From an uncultured Isosphaeraceae bacterium (GTDB lineage Bacteria > Planctomycetota > Planctomycetia > Isosphaerales > Isosphaeraceae), in the NCBI GenBank assembly GCA_937858365.1, contig CALLYK010000311.1:1-34503 (forward strand): a stretch of 34,503 nt of DNA, read 5' to 3'. Position numbers and translations under genes: made by a program. The notes below the pieces were generated by a model. That model had not been told where the DNA came from and made no database searches. It worked only from the letters and a program-made list of their open reading frames with translations. Positions 26,701-34,463 of this stretch are shown here, one piece after another (within the stretch, counting starts at the first letter, position 1; every line of letters starts with the position of its first letter).

Positions 26701-26948
26701 CGGCTTCTTCTCCCGGTTCGGGTCTCCTCCTGAGTGGTGTTTCCCGGATCTCGCCCAACCCGGTCTCGATGTTCAACAAGATCGACAACGGAGAATCGGC
26801 GCTTTAGCGATCCAAAGACTTTTGGGCAACATTCCCTTGTCACGTGAAGATTTTGTGAGTCGTCGAGATTTCGGATTGGCATTGCTTGGGCGGGCGAAAG
26901 ACCTACGATGGGTCATGGGTTGATGACCAACGATCGGGGAGAAAACAG

Positions 26949-27932
26949 ATGGGGAAAGCGGTCTTGGTCACGGGAGCAGCTGGGTTCATCGGGAGCCATC
27001 TGGTGGAACGGCTCGTCCGGGACGGCCATCGGGTCCGCGCCTTCGTACGCTACAACGGCCGCGACGATCGCGGACACCTGGACGATCTGCCCAGCGAAAT
27101 CCAAGGTTCGATCGAGACCCATCGCGGGGACCTGAAAGACCCGGAGGCGGTGCGCGCCGCAGTGAACGGGCGGGAGTGGGTCTTCCACCTCGGCGCCTTG
27201 ATCGCGATACCCTACTCGTACCTGAACCCGTTCGACGTCGTGCAAGTGAACGTGAACGGGACGGCCCACGTGCTCGACGCCTGCCGAGCGAGTGAATCCC
27301 TGGAGCGCGTCGTCCTCACGTCGACATCGGAGGTCTACGGCACGGCCCAGCGGGTGCCGATCGATGAGGACCACCCGCTCCGAGGGCAGTCCCCCTACGC
27401 GGCGACCAAGATCGCCGCCGACGCCTTGGGGCTGAGCTACCATCGCTCGTTCGACTTGCCGGTGACCGTCTTGCGCCCGTTCAACACGTTTGGGCCGAGG
27501 CAATCGGCCCGCGCGATCATCCCGACGATCATCAGCCAGGCACTCACGCGACCCGTGGTGAAGTTAGGCAGCCTCGACCCGAGGCGCGACTTGACCTACG
27601 TAAGCGACACGGCGGGCGCCTTCGTGTCGATCGCCAATTGCGATGCAGCCATCGGCCGGGTAGTCAACGTGGGACGCGGCTCCGACGTCGCCATCGGCGA
27701 CCTTGTGGAGAAGATCGGGGCCTCTTTGGGCCGGGCGATCAAAGTGGAGTCGGACCCAGACCGCGTCCGGCCGGCAGCCAGCGAGGTCGGGCGCCTTCTG
27801 GCGGGCACGGCCCTCGCGGAATCGCTTTGGGGTTGGCGGCCCAGCGTTTCTCTCGAAGATGGCCTCCGTCAAACCATCGAATGGGTCGCCGCCAACCTCG
27901 CCAGGTTCCGCGTGGACCAATACACGACCTGA
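26949..27932 (+). CDS. NAD-dependent sugar epimerase/dehydratase (extended SDR)
   Basis: The 327-residue protein has the Rossmann motif VTGAAGFIGSHLVERL (about residues 7-22), LGALIAIPYSY, the STSEVYGTA block carrying the catalytic Ser/Thr, and the YAATKIAAD catalytic Tyr-x3-Lys motif (about 147-151). RPFNTFGPRQ and the DLTYVSDTAGAF segment are typical of UDP-sugar or GDP-mannose epimerases and dehydratases. The exact sugar cannot be told. Start is the ATG at 26949, preceded by GGGGAGAA. It likely supplies a nucleotide sugar for surface polysaccharide, in keeping with the adjoining PEP-CTERM gene. Its stop lies seven bases from the convergent PEP-CTERM gene. Confidence 0.88.
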   Translation: MGKAVLVTGAAGFIGSHLVERLVRDGHRVRAFVRYNGRDDRGHLDDLPSEIQGSIETHRGDLKDPEAVRAAVNGREWVFHLGALIAIPYSYLNPFDVVQVNVNGTAHVLDACRASESLERVVLTSTSEVYGTAQRVPIDEDHPLRGQSPYAATKIAADALGLSYHRSFDLPVTVLRPFNTFGPRQSARAIIPTIISQALTRPVVKLGSLDPRRDLTYVSDTAGAFVSIANCDAAIGRVVNVGRGSDVAIGDLVEKIGASLGRAIKVESDPDRVRPAASEVGRLLAGTALAESLWGWRPSVSLEDGLRQTIEWVAANLARFRVDQYTT

Positions 27933-27939
27933 AGGGCCT

Positions 27940-28668
27940 TCACGCTCGGCGGAATGTCCGGCGCATCCCCGCATAAGTCCCCAAACAAACCACACCGATC
28001 ACGAGGGAGGCGATCGAAGAGGGCTCGGGCAAGTAGCCGACGACTCGGTAGTCGTACACGAGCGCGATCAAGCCGCCGATCCGTGAGTAGTCGGTGATGT
28101 TGAGCATCGAGTCGCCCACGACCGACCAACCGCTGGTCATGTAAAGCGTGAACGGGGTCTGTCCGGTCCCGATGAACCGGGCCATGTCGGACCCGGTCAA
28201 CGTGGTGGACGAGGACGACGAGAGGCCCCCTCCGCCACCACCACCTCCACCGCCCCCGAAGCCGTAACCGGAGGACTGGCCGGGGCGGAAGGTCAAACCG
28301 CCGTTCACGGAAAGGTAGTCCTGCGAAACTTCGGTCCTGATGGTTGGCGTGCCCGAGGCGTCGGTCGAATCCGCGTAAAGGTCGGTCCGAGCCAAGCCGG
28401 CGAGGGAGAGAAGGCGAAGGTCCTGGGCCGTTGCGTTTTCGACCGTCAAGTCCTGCCCGGCGAACTGATCAAGCACGATCTTGACCGAGTTCAGCACGCC
28501 CTGACTCGGGTCGAATTGCTGATAAGACGTGGTCGTCATGCTGGGCGAGCGGCTGGTGACAACGTTGGTTCCGAAGCTATAGAGCTGCGTGATCTGTGTC
28601 GCCCGCGCGGGGAAACACACGGCCAGAAAGAGCAAGAGAGGCCCGAACGACTTCGCCAAACATCGCAT
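27940..28668 (-). CDS. PEP-CTERM sorting-domain protein with 11-glycine tract
   Basis: The 242-residue protein has a signal peptide (MRCLAKSFGPLLLFLAVCFPARA) given here by its ends, a beta-rich body that begins QLYSFGTNVV and contains FDPSQGVLNSVKIVLDQ, resembling choice-of-anchor modules, and a C-terminal PEP-CTERM anchor: LPEPSSIAS, a hydrophobic helix, then RRTFRRA. Such anchors are cut by an exosortase and tie the protein to the cell surface or exopolymer matrix. An 11-glycine run and a following Ser run lie in the middle. AGGAGG six bases before the ATG at 28668 fixes the start; the frame is open to 28701. No exosortase gene is in the window. Confidence 0.9.
   Translation of the reverse strand: MRCLAKSFGPLLLFLAVCFPARATQITQLYSFGTNVVTSRSPSMTTTSYQQFDPSQGVLNSVKIVLDQFAGQDLTVENATAQDLRLLSLAGLARTDLYADSTDASGTPTIRTEVSQDYLSVNGGLTFRPGQSSGYGFGGGGGGGGGGGLSSSSSTTLTGSDMARFIGTGQTPFTLYMTSGWSVVGDSMLNITDYSRIGGLIALVYDYRVVGYLPEPSSIASLVIGVVCLGTYAGMRRTFRRA
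28224..28256 (-). repeat. Glycine-codon tract (11 GGN codons)
   Basis: Eleven consecutive glycine codons with mixed third bases (GGG, GGC, GGT, GGA) lie inside the PEP-CTERM gene, followed by a leucine and five serines. The mixed codons suggest selection for a flexible linker, though the DNA is also prone to slippage. Confidence 0.9.
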
Positions 28669-28845
28669 GGCCGACCTCCTTAGGGTCGGGGAACACCCCA
28701 TACGTTAACCGGACTTTACCCTAATCGCCCGAAGCACGGCATGGCAAGCGCATGGGCGGACCCGAGGTCGCTTTTTGTTTGCTTTGGGTAGCTTGTTGCC
28801 GAAGGACAACTCAAGTCGACGACGTACATGGGCCCATCCATCGAC

Positions 28846-29991
28846 TCATTCGGCGCCGGCGGCAAGGGTGACCTTCATGTTCTGTCGGCGTCCGTCCCGA
28901 ATGACCTCCAGCGTGACGACCTCGCCGGGGGCGTGGGACTCGACTTCGGTGAGCAGGTCTTCGATGTTGCGTACGGCCTTGCCGTCGATGCGGGAGAGCA
29001 CATCGCCTTCGATGCGTCGACGGTTCGTGAATCGGTTGATGCGCTCCAGGCGGACCTCGGCCTCGCGCAGCCCGGCGCGACGGGCCGGGCCGTCGTCGGC
29101 CAGGCTGACGACCAGGAGCCCTTCATCGGTGGTTAAGACGCGCGTGATCCCCAGGTCGGCCCGGACGACGAACCCGCGTTCCAACAGTTGCGGTAAGACG
29201 CGTTCAATCGCCGAGATCGGCACCGCGAAGCCGATCCCCGCCGACTGACCGACTTGGCTGAGGATCGCCGTGTTCATGCCGATCACCCGGCCTTCCTTGT
29301 TCAAAAGCGGGCCGCCCGAGTTCCCCGGGTTGATCGCCGCGTCCGTTTGGATGATCCCTTTGATGAGTCTGCGGTTGCGCGCCTTGATGGTGCGGTCCAG
29401 GGCGCTGATGATGCCGGTGGTCAGGGTGCGTTCCAGGCCGAACGGGTTCCCCAGGGCAAGCACCTTCTGGCCCACGAGTAGGCCGCTCGAATCGCCAAGC
29501 TCCAACGGGAAGAGCATCTCGGCAGGGGCGTCGAGTCGGACGACCGCCAGGTCCGTGGAAGGGTCGGTGCCGATGACTTCGGCCTCATGGGACGAGCCGT
29601 CGTGAAGCACGACGCGCACCTCGCGCGCGTTCTCGACGACATGGTAGTTGGTCAGCACGTGTCCCTGACGATCGATGATGAAGCCGGACCCCGACCCGCT
29701 GGAGACGACATCGTCGAAGAGACCCGGACGAACCGACGCCACGTTGATGTTCACCACACCGCGATTGCAGTCGGCGTAGACCTGGATGTTGACTCGTTCG
29801 TCGGCGTCGGCCTTGTCCAGGACCTCCGCGGGCAAAGGCGGCAACTCGTGCGCCGGCGCCGGTCGGTTCGCGGTCCCTGAGGCTCGGGGGCCGTCTCGAC
29901 CCGGGGCGACCCGGCCTCCAAAGAGCCAGGACGCGACCATCAAGGTGCAAACGGCCGTCGCCAAATGTCCGGCCAATCCTCGGTAGTTCAT
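28846..29991 (-). CDS. HtrA/DegP-type trypsin-like serine protease with PDZ domain
   Basis: The 381-residue protein has an N-terminal membrane anchor or signal (LATAVCTLMVASWLFGG, residues 10-26), a linker, a trypsin-like domain with triad His117 (LTNYHVV), Asp147 (STDLAVV) and Ser225 (NPGNSGGPLL), and one C-terminal PDZ domain from about residue 285 that includes GLREAEV and DVLSRIDGKAV. Such proteases degrade misfolded envelope proteins. E. coli DegP has two PDZ domains; DegS has one, and the single-PDZ anchored form here is closest in layout to DegS. A GAGGGGG motif precedes the ATG. Confidence 0.93.
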   Translation of the reverse strand: MNYRGLAGHLATAVCTLMVASWLFGGRVAPGRDGPRASGTANRPAPAHELPPLPAEVLDKADADERVNIQVYADCNRGVVNINVASVRPGLFDDVVSSGSGSGFIIDRQGHVLTNYHVVENAREVRVVLHDGSSHEAEVIGTDPSTDLAVVRLDAPAEMLFPLELGDSSGLLVGQKVLALGNPFGLERTLTTGIISALDRTIKARNRRLIKGIIQTDAAINPGNSGGPLLNKEGRVIGMNTAILSQVGQSAGIGFAVPISAIERVLPQLLERGFVVRADLGITRVLTTDEGLLVVSLADDGPARRAGLREAEVRLERINRFTNRRRIEGDVLSRIDGKAVRNIEDLLTEVESHAPGEVVTLEVIRDGRRQNMKVTLAAGAE

Positions 29992-30153
29992 CGAAGGGGC
30001 CCCCTCATCACCATGCTCTCATCCTGGTCCGAGAGGGCCTGCGAGGCAAGAGGAAGCGGGCCCTCCGCAACTTGCTCACGCGCGCCGAAGTATGTCAAAA
30101 TCGTGCTTTTCGTAGCCGGTGACGTTCCAAAGTTGAAACATGAGTCAATCGAC

Positions 30154-30183
30154 TTGCATGGCGAATTGTCTGTTGCCTATTCT
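30154..30183 (+). promoter_or_regulatory. Candidate sigma-70-like promoter for the 30228 gene
   Basis: TTGCAT at 30154-30159 and TATTCT at 30178-30183 are separated by 18 bases in a locally AT-richer stretch, 45 bases before the start codon of the small gene. Each hexamer matches the consensus at only about four of six positions. Confidence 0.3.
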
Positions 30184-30227
30184 GATGTGATGCCCCGCCA
30201 CGCGGTCCCGCGAAGAGCCAACCCCCC

Positions 30228-30587
30228 ATGCGTGTGACGGTCTATTTCCGCGACAACACGGTGCGCGATCGGCTCAATCAAGCCCACGCTTTTCCCCAGG
30301 AGTACCTGAAGAGGCGGTCCGAGAACGACCGGGTGCTCGCGATCATCGAGGCCCCGGCGGGCAGTCGCGTTCGGGATTGGGACCGTGTGCATGGCGGCGA
30401 CTTGCTCCTCGTGCCGATCCGTCCGGGCTGGTGGTGCCGGCTCTTTGGTCCCCACTACGCCATTCCCGTGAAGTACGTGATTCAGGAAGCACGCAGGGGG
30501 GTCCACAGGCTGAGGCTCATCCAATACAACGAGCCCGCGAGCAATCCGGCCCAGGAGATCGAGACCGGCCAGGGTCGCGGGTCGTAG
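30228..30587 (+). CDS. Small hypothetical protein, 119 residues
   Basis: The product starts MRVTVYFRDNTVRDRLNQAH and has a compact alpha/beta pattern: a first strand, a helix, a second strand LAIIEAP, then LLLVPIRPGWWCRLFGPHYA and a closing VHRLRLIQYNE strand. No signal peptide, membrane segment or known family. It lies between two minus-strand genes and nearly touches the stop of the convergent ribF. The codon third positions are GC-rich as in neighbouring genes, which supports real coding. No clear Shine-Dalgarno precedes it. Confidence 0.6.
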   Translation: MRVTVYFRDNTVRDRLNQAHAFPQEYLKRRSENDRVLAIIEAPAGSRVRDWDRVHGGDLLLVPIRPGWWCRLFGPHYAIPVKYVIQEARRGVHRLRLIQYNEPASNPAQEIETGQGRGS

Positions 30588-30593
30588 GCGCGT

Positions 30594-31589
30594 TCAGGAT
30601 GGGCGGGAAGGAAGCGACGCCGCATGCGCGATCATGCGCGCCTGGTCCACGTCGCGCCTCATTTGCTCGATGAGGGCCGCGACAGACTCGAACTTGGCGG
30701 TAGGTCGAATCCGTTCGAGGAAGTCCAACTCGACCGACTGACCGTACAGGTCTCCTTCGAAGTCGATCAGATGCGCCTCGACCGTGCGCGCCGTGGCGCC
30801 GAAGGTCACGTTGGGCCCGATGTGGACGGCCGCGGCGACGGGTGTTTCGGTCGAATCGGTCCGGGCGAGTCCGGCATACACGCCGTCGGCCGGGACGAGC
30901 ACGTCCACGCCGCTCAGATTGGCGGTGGGGGTCCCGATCCCCCTTCCACGTCCGGCGCCTCGGACGACGGTCCCGCGGAGGCGATGGGGCCGGCCGAGCA
31001 GTTTGGTCGCCTCGCGGACGTCGCCCTCGGCGATGAGCCTGCGGACGCGGCTTGAGGAGACGATCCGGCCGCCGATGTCGATCGGCTCGGCGACTTCGAA
31101 ATCCAGGGCCGCCGCGGCGCACCAGGTCGCCAGGACGGCGGCGTCGCCTCCACGATCGCGACCGAAGCCGAAGGTGGGCCCTTCGACCATCCCGCGCGCC
31201 CGAAACTGCTCGCGAATGACGCGGTCGAAAAAGGCCCGCGCGGTGAGGCCGAGCAACCAGCGGCCCGTGCGGAAGACAGCGACCTCCGAGACGCCCGTCG
31301 CCCGGATCAAGGCGAAGCGTCGCTCGGGCCAAGTGAGGCTTGGGGGTGCGGCGTCGGGCCGGAGGACGGCGGCGGGGGACGGGTCGAAGGTCAACGCGAT
31401 CGACGGCGCGCCGGCGGCGTCGGCGTTGGCTTTGAGTCGCGCCAGCAAATGGAGATGGCCGCGATGGACGCCGTCGAAGTTGCCGACCGCCAGGTAGGCC
31501 CCTTGGTACGGGGAGGGGACTGGTTGGAAATCGTCGAGCGTGAGCACCAGCCGGGGCCTCGGGACCGTCGTTTTCGCGAAATTCGGCAT
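30594..31589 (-). CDS. ribF: Bifunctional riboflavin kinase / FAD synthetase
   Basis: RibF converts riboflavin to FMN and then FAD. The 331-residue protein has an N-terminal nucleotidyltransferase domain with GNFDGVHRGH (residues 36-45) and FGFGRDRGGD, the linker IGGRIVSSSRVRRLIAEGDV, and a C-terminal flavokinase domain with GRGIGTPTANL and the FLERIRPTAKF motif. Length is normal for the bifunctional enzyme. It is divergent from the second PEP-CTERM gene and about 12 kb from ribH, so flavin genes are scattered in this genome. The ATG at 31589 is the first of the family-like N-terminus. Confidence 0.94.
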   Translation of the reverse strand: MPNFAKTTVPRPRLVLTLDDFQPVPSPYQGAYLAVGNFDGVHRGHLHLLARLKANADAAGAPSIALTFDPSPAAVLRPDAAPPSLTWPERRFALIRATGVSEVAVFRTGRWLLGLTARAFFDRVIREQFRARGMVEGPTFGFGRDRGGDAAVLATWCAAAALDFEVAEPIDIGGRIVSSSRVRRLIAEGDVREATKLLGRPHRLRGTVVRGAGRGRGIGTPTANLSGVDVLVPADGVYAGLARTDSTETPVAAAVHIGPNVTFGATARTVEAHLIDFEGDLYGQSVELDFLERIRPTAKFESVAALIEQMRRDVDQARMIAHAASLPSRPS

Positions 31590-32085
31590 GATTATCGCGA
31601 AGCGAAGCCTTGCGGGTCAATCCAAGGGCGCTGCTGTCGTCAGCCTCGGCGGCCGACTTGAGGGAATCCAGGTGAAAGGGCCCAAGTTGAGGTTTACAGG
31701 CTCGGAGGTGCCGTGTATGTTCCCGCCAGTTCGCGACCCCTCCGGGTGCTTCGGAGGACTCGCGATGCTCATGACCTGGCTGGCAAGGAGGCCGAGAGCC
31801 ATGGATCGACATCACGACCTCACCTCCTCTTCAGCCGGCGTCGTCAGGATGGGAGAAGACCGGGTCGCGTCGCGCATGAGGGGCGACCGGGTCGAGGGAC
31901 GAACGTCGCGTATTCGCGGCGGCGCCCTTGCTTCGCTTGAACAAGGACGAGGGGCCGTGGGCCGGGTGTTCCGGTCGCTGGTCCCGACTCACGCAGGGCC
32001 GGCCTCGGCGTTTTCGGGCCGGTTGGGCCCAGAAGTGCCCGGGGTTGACGAGAAGAGCGTGACCCTCACAGATCAGGAGGAGAGG
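31590..32085. other. Long intergenic leader region without recognisable gene
   Basis: This 496-base gap separates the divergent ribF and PEP-CTERM genes. A plus-strand frame is open throughout and continuous with the PEP-CTERM gene, but its translation shows no signal or domain. GACCGGGTCG occurs twice (about 31859 and 31887). TTGACG at 32043-32048 resembles a -35 box but has no good -10. A small hairpin CCTCCGGGTGCTTCGGAGG lies near 31740. Confidence 0.4.
32075..32080 (+). promoter_or_regulatory. Shine-Dalgarno deciding the PEP-CTERM start at 32086
   Basis: AGGAGG lies five bases before the ATG at 32086. Together with the signal peptide that begins there it overrules the upstream in-frame start at 31540. 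Confidence 0.7.
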
Positions 32086-32838
32086 ATGCAGAGGAATCGT
32101 GGGTGGGCCGCCCTCCGCACGGCCCTGACCGCCGCCGTGGCCCTGGGGGCCATCGCCACCGTCCCGGCGTTCGCGAACGCCTCAACCAGCACCGGCACCG
32201 ACGCCACGACCACCACTTCGGCGCGGTCGCCCGGTCTCCAAAACATCTTCACGTACAGCACCTCGGGCCAGATCGACCCCAGCCAGGGGGTCAACGGCGC
32301 GAACGTGATTTCGTTCGACAGCGTGCCCTTGCAGAAGTCGGCCAACCAGGTCAACTCGTTCGTCACGCCGACGTCGTTCAGTCTGGGGGCCTTCCGAGTC
32401 GGCACGTTGCCCGACGGCCAGATGACGAGCTACACCGACACCCCCTTCTCGATCACGTTCGTGCCCCAGACGATCAACGGCGACGCGATGACGGCCGGCA
32501 CGATGCCTGTTGTGTTGAGCGGCGTGCTCAACGGCACGGTCTCCGGCCCCGGCCAGTCGGACGTGGTGGCCACGTTCAAGCCGACCGGCAACTCGACCGA
32601 CCCGACCGCGCAGCAGTTCTCCACGATGACGAGCAACGGCTCGTTCGCGAACACTCTGCGTATTTTGAGCGACAAGGTGGCTTTGGTCCCCTCGACCTCC
32701 TACGGCGGACTGACGACCGTGCAAGGTCAGGTGATCAGCTCGGGGAGCCCGATCCCTGAACCGGCGACGATCGCCCTCTTCCTGACGGCCGCCGCCGGCC
32801 TCGGCCTCCGCCGACGGATGCGTCGCCGGGCCCTCTGA
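32086..32838 (+). CDS. PEP-CTERM sorting-domain protein
   Basis: The 250-residue protein begins with a signal peptide (MQRNRGW, then LRTALTAAVALGAIATVPAFA), has a Thr/Ser-rich stretch, a beta-rich body with QIDPSQGVNGANVISFDSV, and a PEP-CTERM end: PIPEPATIALFLTAAAGLGL followed by RRRMRRR. It should be exported and anchored by exosortase processing. The DPSQGV motif early in the mature part is shared with the PEP-CTERM protein at 27940-28668. The gene is monocistronic and followed by a strong terminator 50 bases after the stop. Confidence 0.92.
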   Translation: MQRNRGWAALRTALTAAVALGAIATVPAFANASTSTGTDATTTTSARSPGLQNIFTYSTSGQIDPSQGVNGANVISFDSVPLQKSANQVNSFVTPTSFSLGAFRVGTLPDGQMTSYTDTPFSITFVPQTINGDAMTAGTMPVVLSGVLNGTVSGPGQSDVVATFKPTGNSTDPTAQQFSTMTSNGSFANTLRILSDKVALVPSTSYGGLTTVQGQVISSGSPIPEPATIALFLTAAAGLGLRRRMRRRAL

Positions 32839-32888
32839 AACCAAAAACCAACCGATCGACCGACTGATCCAGTCGAAGACGTTTGAAG

Positions 32889-32925
32889 AAAAGACCCCTC
32901 GCCCTCGCGAGGGGTCTTTTCGTTT
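32889..32925 (+). terminator. Rho-independent terminator after PEP-CTERM gene
   Basis: Bases 32889-32902 (AAAAGACCCCTCGC) pair perfectly with 32907-32920 (GCGAGGGGTCTTTT) around a four-base loop, giving a 14-bp stem that ends in TTTT and continues CGTTTT. The A-run on the left makes it potentially bidirectional. Confidence 0.9.
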
Positions 32926-32963
32926 TCAAGTTAGGCCCGCCCGCCGCGGACCTTCCGGAAAGG

Positions 32964-33208
32964 GGCCTTTGGAAGGAGCCGATCGATGTCGGCCTCCAAG
33001 GCCAGAAACGCCGGAAGATGACGCAGGGGCGAAAATCGTCGACCAGCCCTTGAGGACGGCGACGCCTCGTCCGCCCCGCCGTCAAGGACGGGTCGAAGAC
33101 CGCTGCCTGGGGTAAGGCCCATGAATGGACCTGTAGGACCCGTCCTTAGCCGGGTTCACCCGGCTTCCCCGCGAAGCGGTACTCGACCCGCCGTTCACGG
33201 CGGGGGTC
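32964..33208 (+). other. Hairpin-rich non-coding stretch
   Basis: Between the terminator and the RTX gene there is no convincing gene (the gap 32839-33305 is 467 bases). It holds an imperfect hairpin at 32964-33003 (GGCCTT arms, loop around TCGATG), a perfect 7-bp hairpin AGCCGGG-TTCA-CCCGGCT at 33148-33165, and a second 7-bp hairpin CCCGCCG-TTCA-CGGCGGG at 33187-33204 with the same tetraloop. A 14-bp hairpin follows at 33233. This could be a structured RNA or just GC-rich spacer. Confidence 0.35.
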
Positions 33209-33232
33209 CCTCTCCCTCGCGGCGCGTGAAAT

Positions 33233-33272
33233 GGCCCTCCCTCCGAAGCGGTCGGAGGGAGGGCCTGGTTTT
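33233..33272 (+). terminator. 14-bp perfect hairpin with short T-run
   Basis: GGCCCTCCCTCCGA (33233-33246) pairs perfectly with TCGGAGGGAGGGCC (33252-33265) around AGCGG, followed on the plus strand by TGGTTTTG. It lies 40 bases beyond the stop of the convergent RTX gene and could end transcripts from the left. On the minus strand there is only ATTTC after the stem, so termination of the RTX mRNA is less sure. Confidence 0.6.
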
Positions 33273-33305
33273 GACTGACGGTGCAAGCCCCTTCAGGCCG
33301 ACCGA

Positions 33306-34274
33306 TCAGTTCGCGCGGATGACCAGCTTACGCGCGGCGAGCTGGTTCCAGATCGCCCCCGGACCCGTGGCGACGGCCGGTCGCGTGGCCGTGGGGCCTC
33401 GCTGAGCGAGAGCGCGGGCGAGATTGGCCGTCAAGGGGCGAGCGGTGGTCGCCTTCTTGGGGGCCTTCGTCGCCGTGTTCAGGCTCGTTTCGGGCACGCC
33501 CGGGACCTTGCCGGGCTGCAAGATGTGACCGTGGATCACCGGGATGATGGGCGGGCCGAAGGTCACGCGCTCGCAAACCTCGAACGGGATTTCCGGTTCC
33601 TTGTTGAAATCGGTGTGGATGACGAGGTTGTGCCCGCCGTCCAGGTCGATCACGAAGCGGGCCGCCGCCGCCCGGCTCGTGTTGGCCAGGGCGATGTCGT
33701 TGCCGTTGCCGGCGATCATGGTCTCGCTCAGGCCGGGGCCCGAGTTCAACAGGTTGTTGCCGTTGCCGCCGTCGGTCCAGTCGTTGCCGGGGCCGCCGAA
33801 GACCAGGTCGTCGCCGTCGGACGGCAGGACCTTGCGGACCGAGTGGATCACGCTCTTGATGTCGCCGCCCACCAGCACGTCGTTGCCGTCACCGCCGTAG
33901 ATGGCGTCGTTGCCGAAGCCGCCGTACACGGTGTCGTTGCCTTCGTTGCCGAAGATCAGGTCGTCGCCGGTCCCGCCGTACATCAGGTCGCTGCCGACGC
34001 CGCCCACCATCGTGTCGTTGCCGGCGTTGCCGTACATGGTGTCGTTGCCGTCGTTGCCCCAGAGCTGGTCGGCACCGTCACCGCCGGTGATGAGGTCGTT
34101 CCCCTCGTCGCCGTTCACAACGTCGTCGCCCGCGTTGCCGTTCAACGTGTCGTTGCCCGCGTTGCCGTAGACGGTCTGTGCTCCCGCACCGGCGTAGATC
34201 GTGTCGTCGAGCGACTGCCCGCTCGTCACGATGCCGTCCCCATCCGGCGCCGTGACATTGATGACCTTCGGCAT
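33306..34274 (-). CDS. RTX (hemolysin-type calcium-binding) repeat protein
   Basis: The product has 322 residues from the ATG at 34274, which has GGGAGA seven bases upstream; in-frame ATGs at 34280 and 34292 are alternatives. From about residue 35 to 140 it has roughly a dozen nine-residue repeats of the type GGxGxDxxx (GNAGNDTLN, GGDGADQLW, GGTGDDLIF, GGFGNDAIY, GGDGNDVLV), continued weakly to about 195. These form a calcium-filled parallel beta-roll. No signal peptide is present, which agrees with type I secretion through a C-terminal signal. The C-terminal 120 residues are non-repetitive and end in a basic segment. Transporter genes are not in the window. Confidence 0.88.
   Translation of the reverse strand: MPKVINVTAPDGDGIVTSGQSLDDTIYAGAGAQTVYGNAGNDTLNGNAGDDVVNGDEGNDLITGGDGADQLWGNDGNDTMYGNAGNDTMVGGVGSDLMYGGTGDDLIFGNEGNDTVYGGFGNDAIYGGDGNDVLVGGDIKSVIHSVRKVLPSDGDDLVFGGPGNDWTDGGNGNNLLNSGPGLSETMIAGNGNDIALANTSRAAAARFVIDLDGGHNLVIHTDFNKEPEIPFEVCERVTFGPPIIPVIHGHILQPGKVPGVPETSLNTATKAPKKATTARPLTANLARALAQRGPTATRPAVATGPGAIWNQLAARKLVIRAN
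33840..34170 (-). repeat. 27-base periodic repeats encoding RTX nonapeptides
   Basis: The GGxGxDxxx protein repeats are mirrored in the DNA as 27-base units with a recurrent GTCGTTGCC core on the plus strand. They explain the regular Val/Ala/His-rich open frames on the opposite strand, which are not genes. Confidence 0.8.
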
Positions 34275-34450
34275 TGGCATTTCTCCCGGCATGCGCGGTC
34301 ATTTCGAACGAGAGTTGTTCAAAATGTCCCTCGACTTGAATTTAAAAGCAGCGTGCGTCCGAACTCCAGCACCAAGCTCGGTTAATCGGCTTTCACCGAT
34401 CGACGCGGTTTCCCGCGCGTGAACGCGTGGCTGCTCCTGATACGTCAGAT

Positions 34451-34463
34451 GCACGGACCGTGC
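34451..34463. promoter_or_regulatory. 13-base inverted repeat upstream of the RTX gene
   Basis: GCACGG-A-CCGTGC is a perfect inverted repeat about 180 bases upstream of the RTX start, near the right edge. It could be an operator or part of a gene beyond the edge. Confidence 0.25.

Noticed and set aside
31540-32085. 182-residue N-terminal extension of the second PEP-CTERM gene
   Set aside because: A signal peptide and AGGAGG at 32075 mark the start at 32086.
32940-33010. TTCCGGAAAGG stretch resembling the SRP RNA core
   Set aside because: The diagnostic GGAAGCAGCC internal loop and its pairing are missing on both strands.
33525-34385. Long plus-strand frame opposite the RTX gene, rich in Val, Ala and His
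   Set aside because: It is the antisense image of the 27-base RTX repeats; the minus strand has the real GGxGxDxxx motifs.
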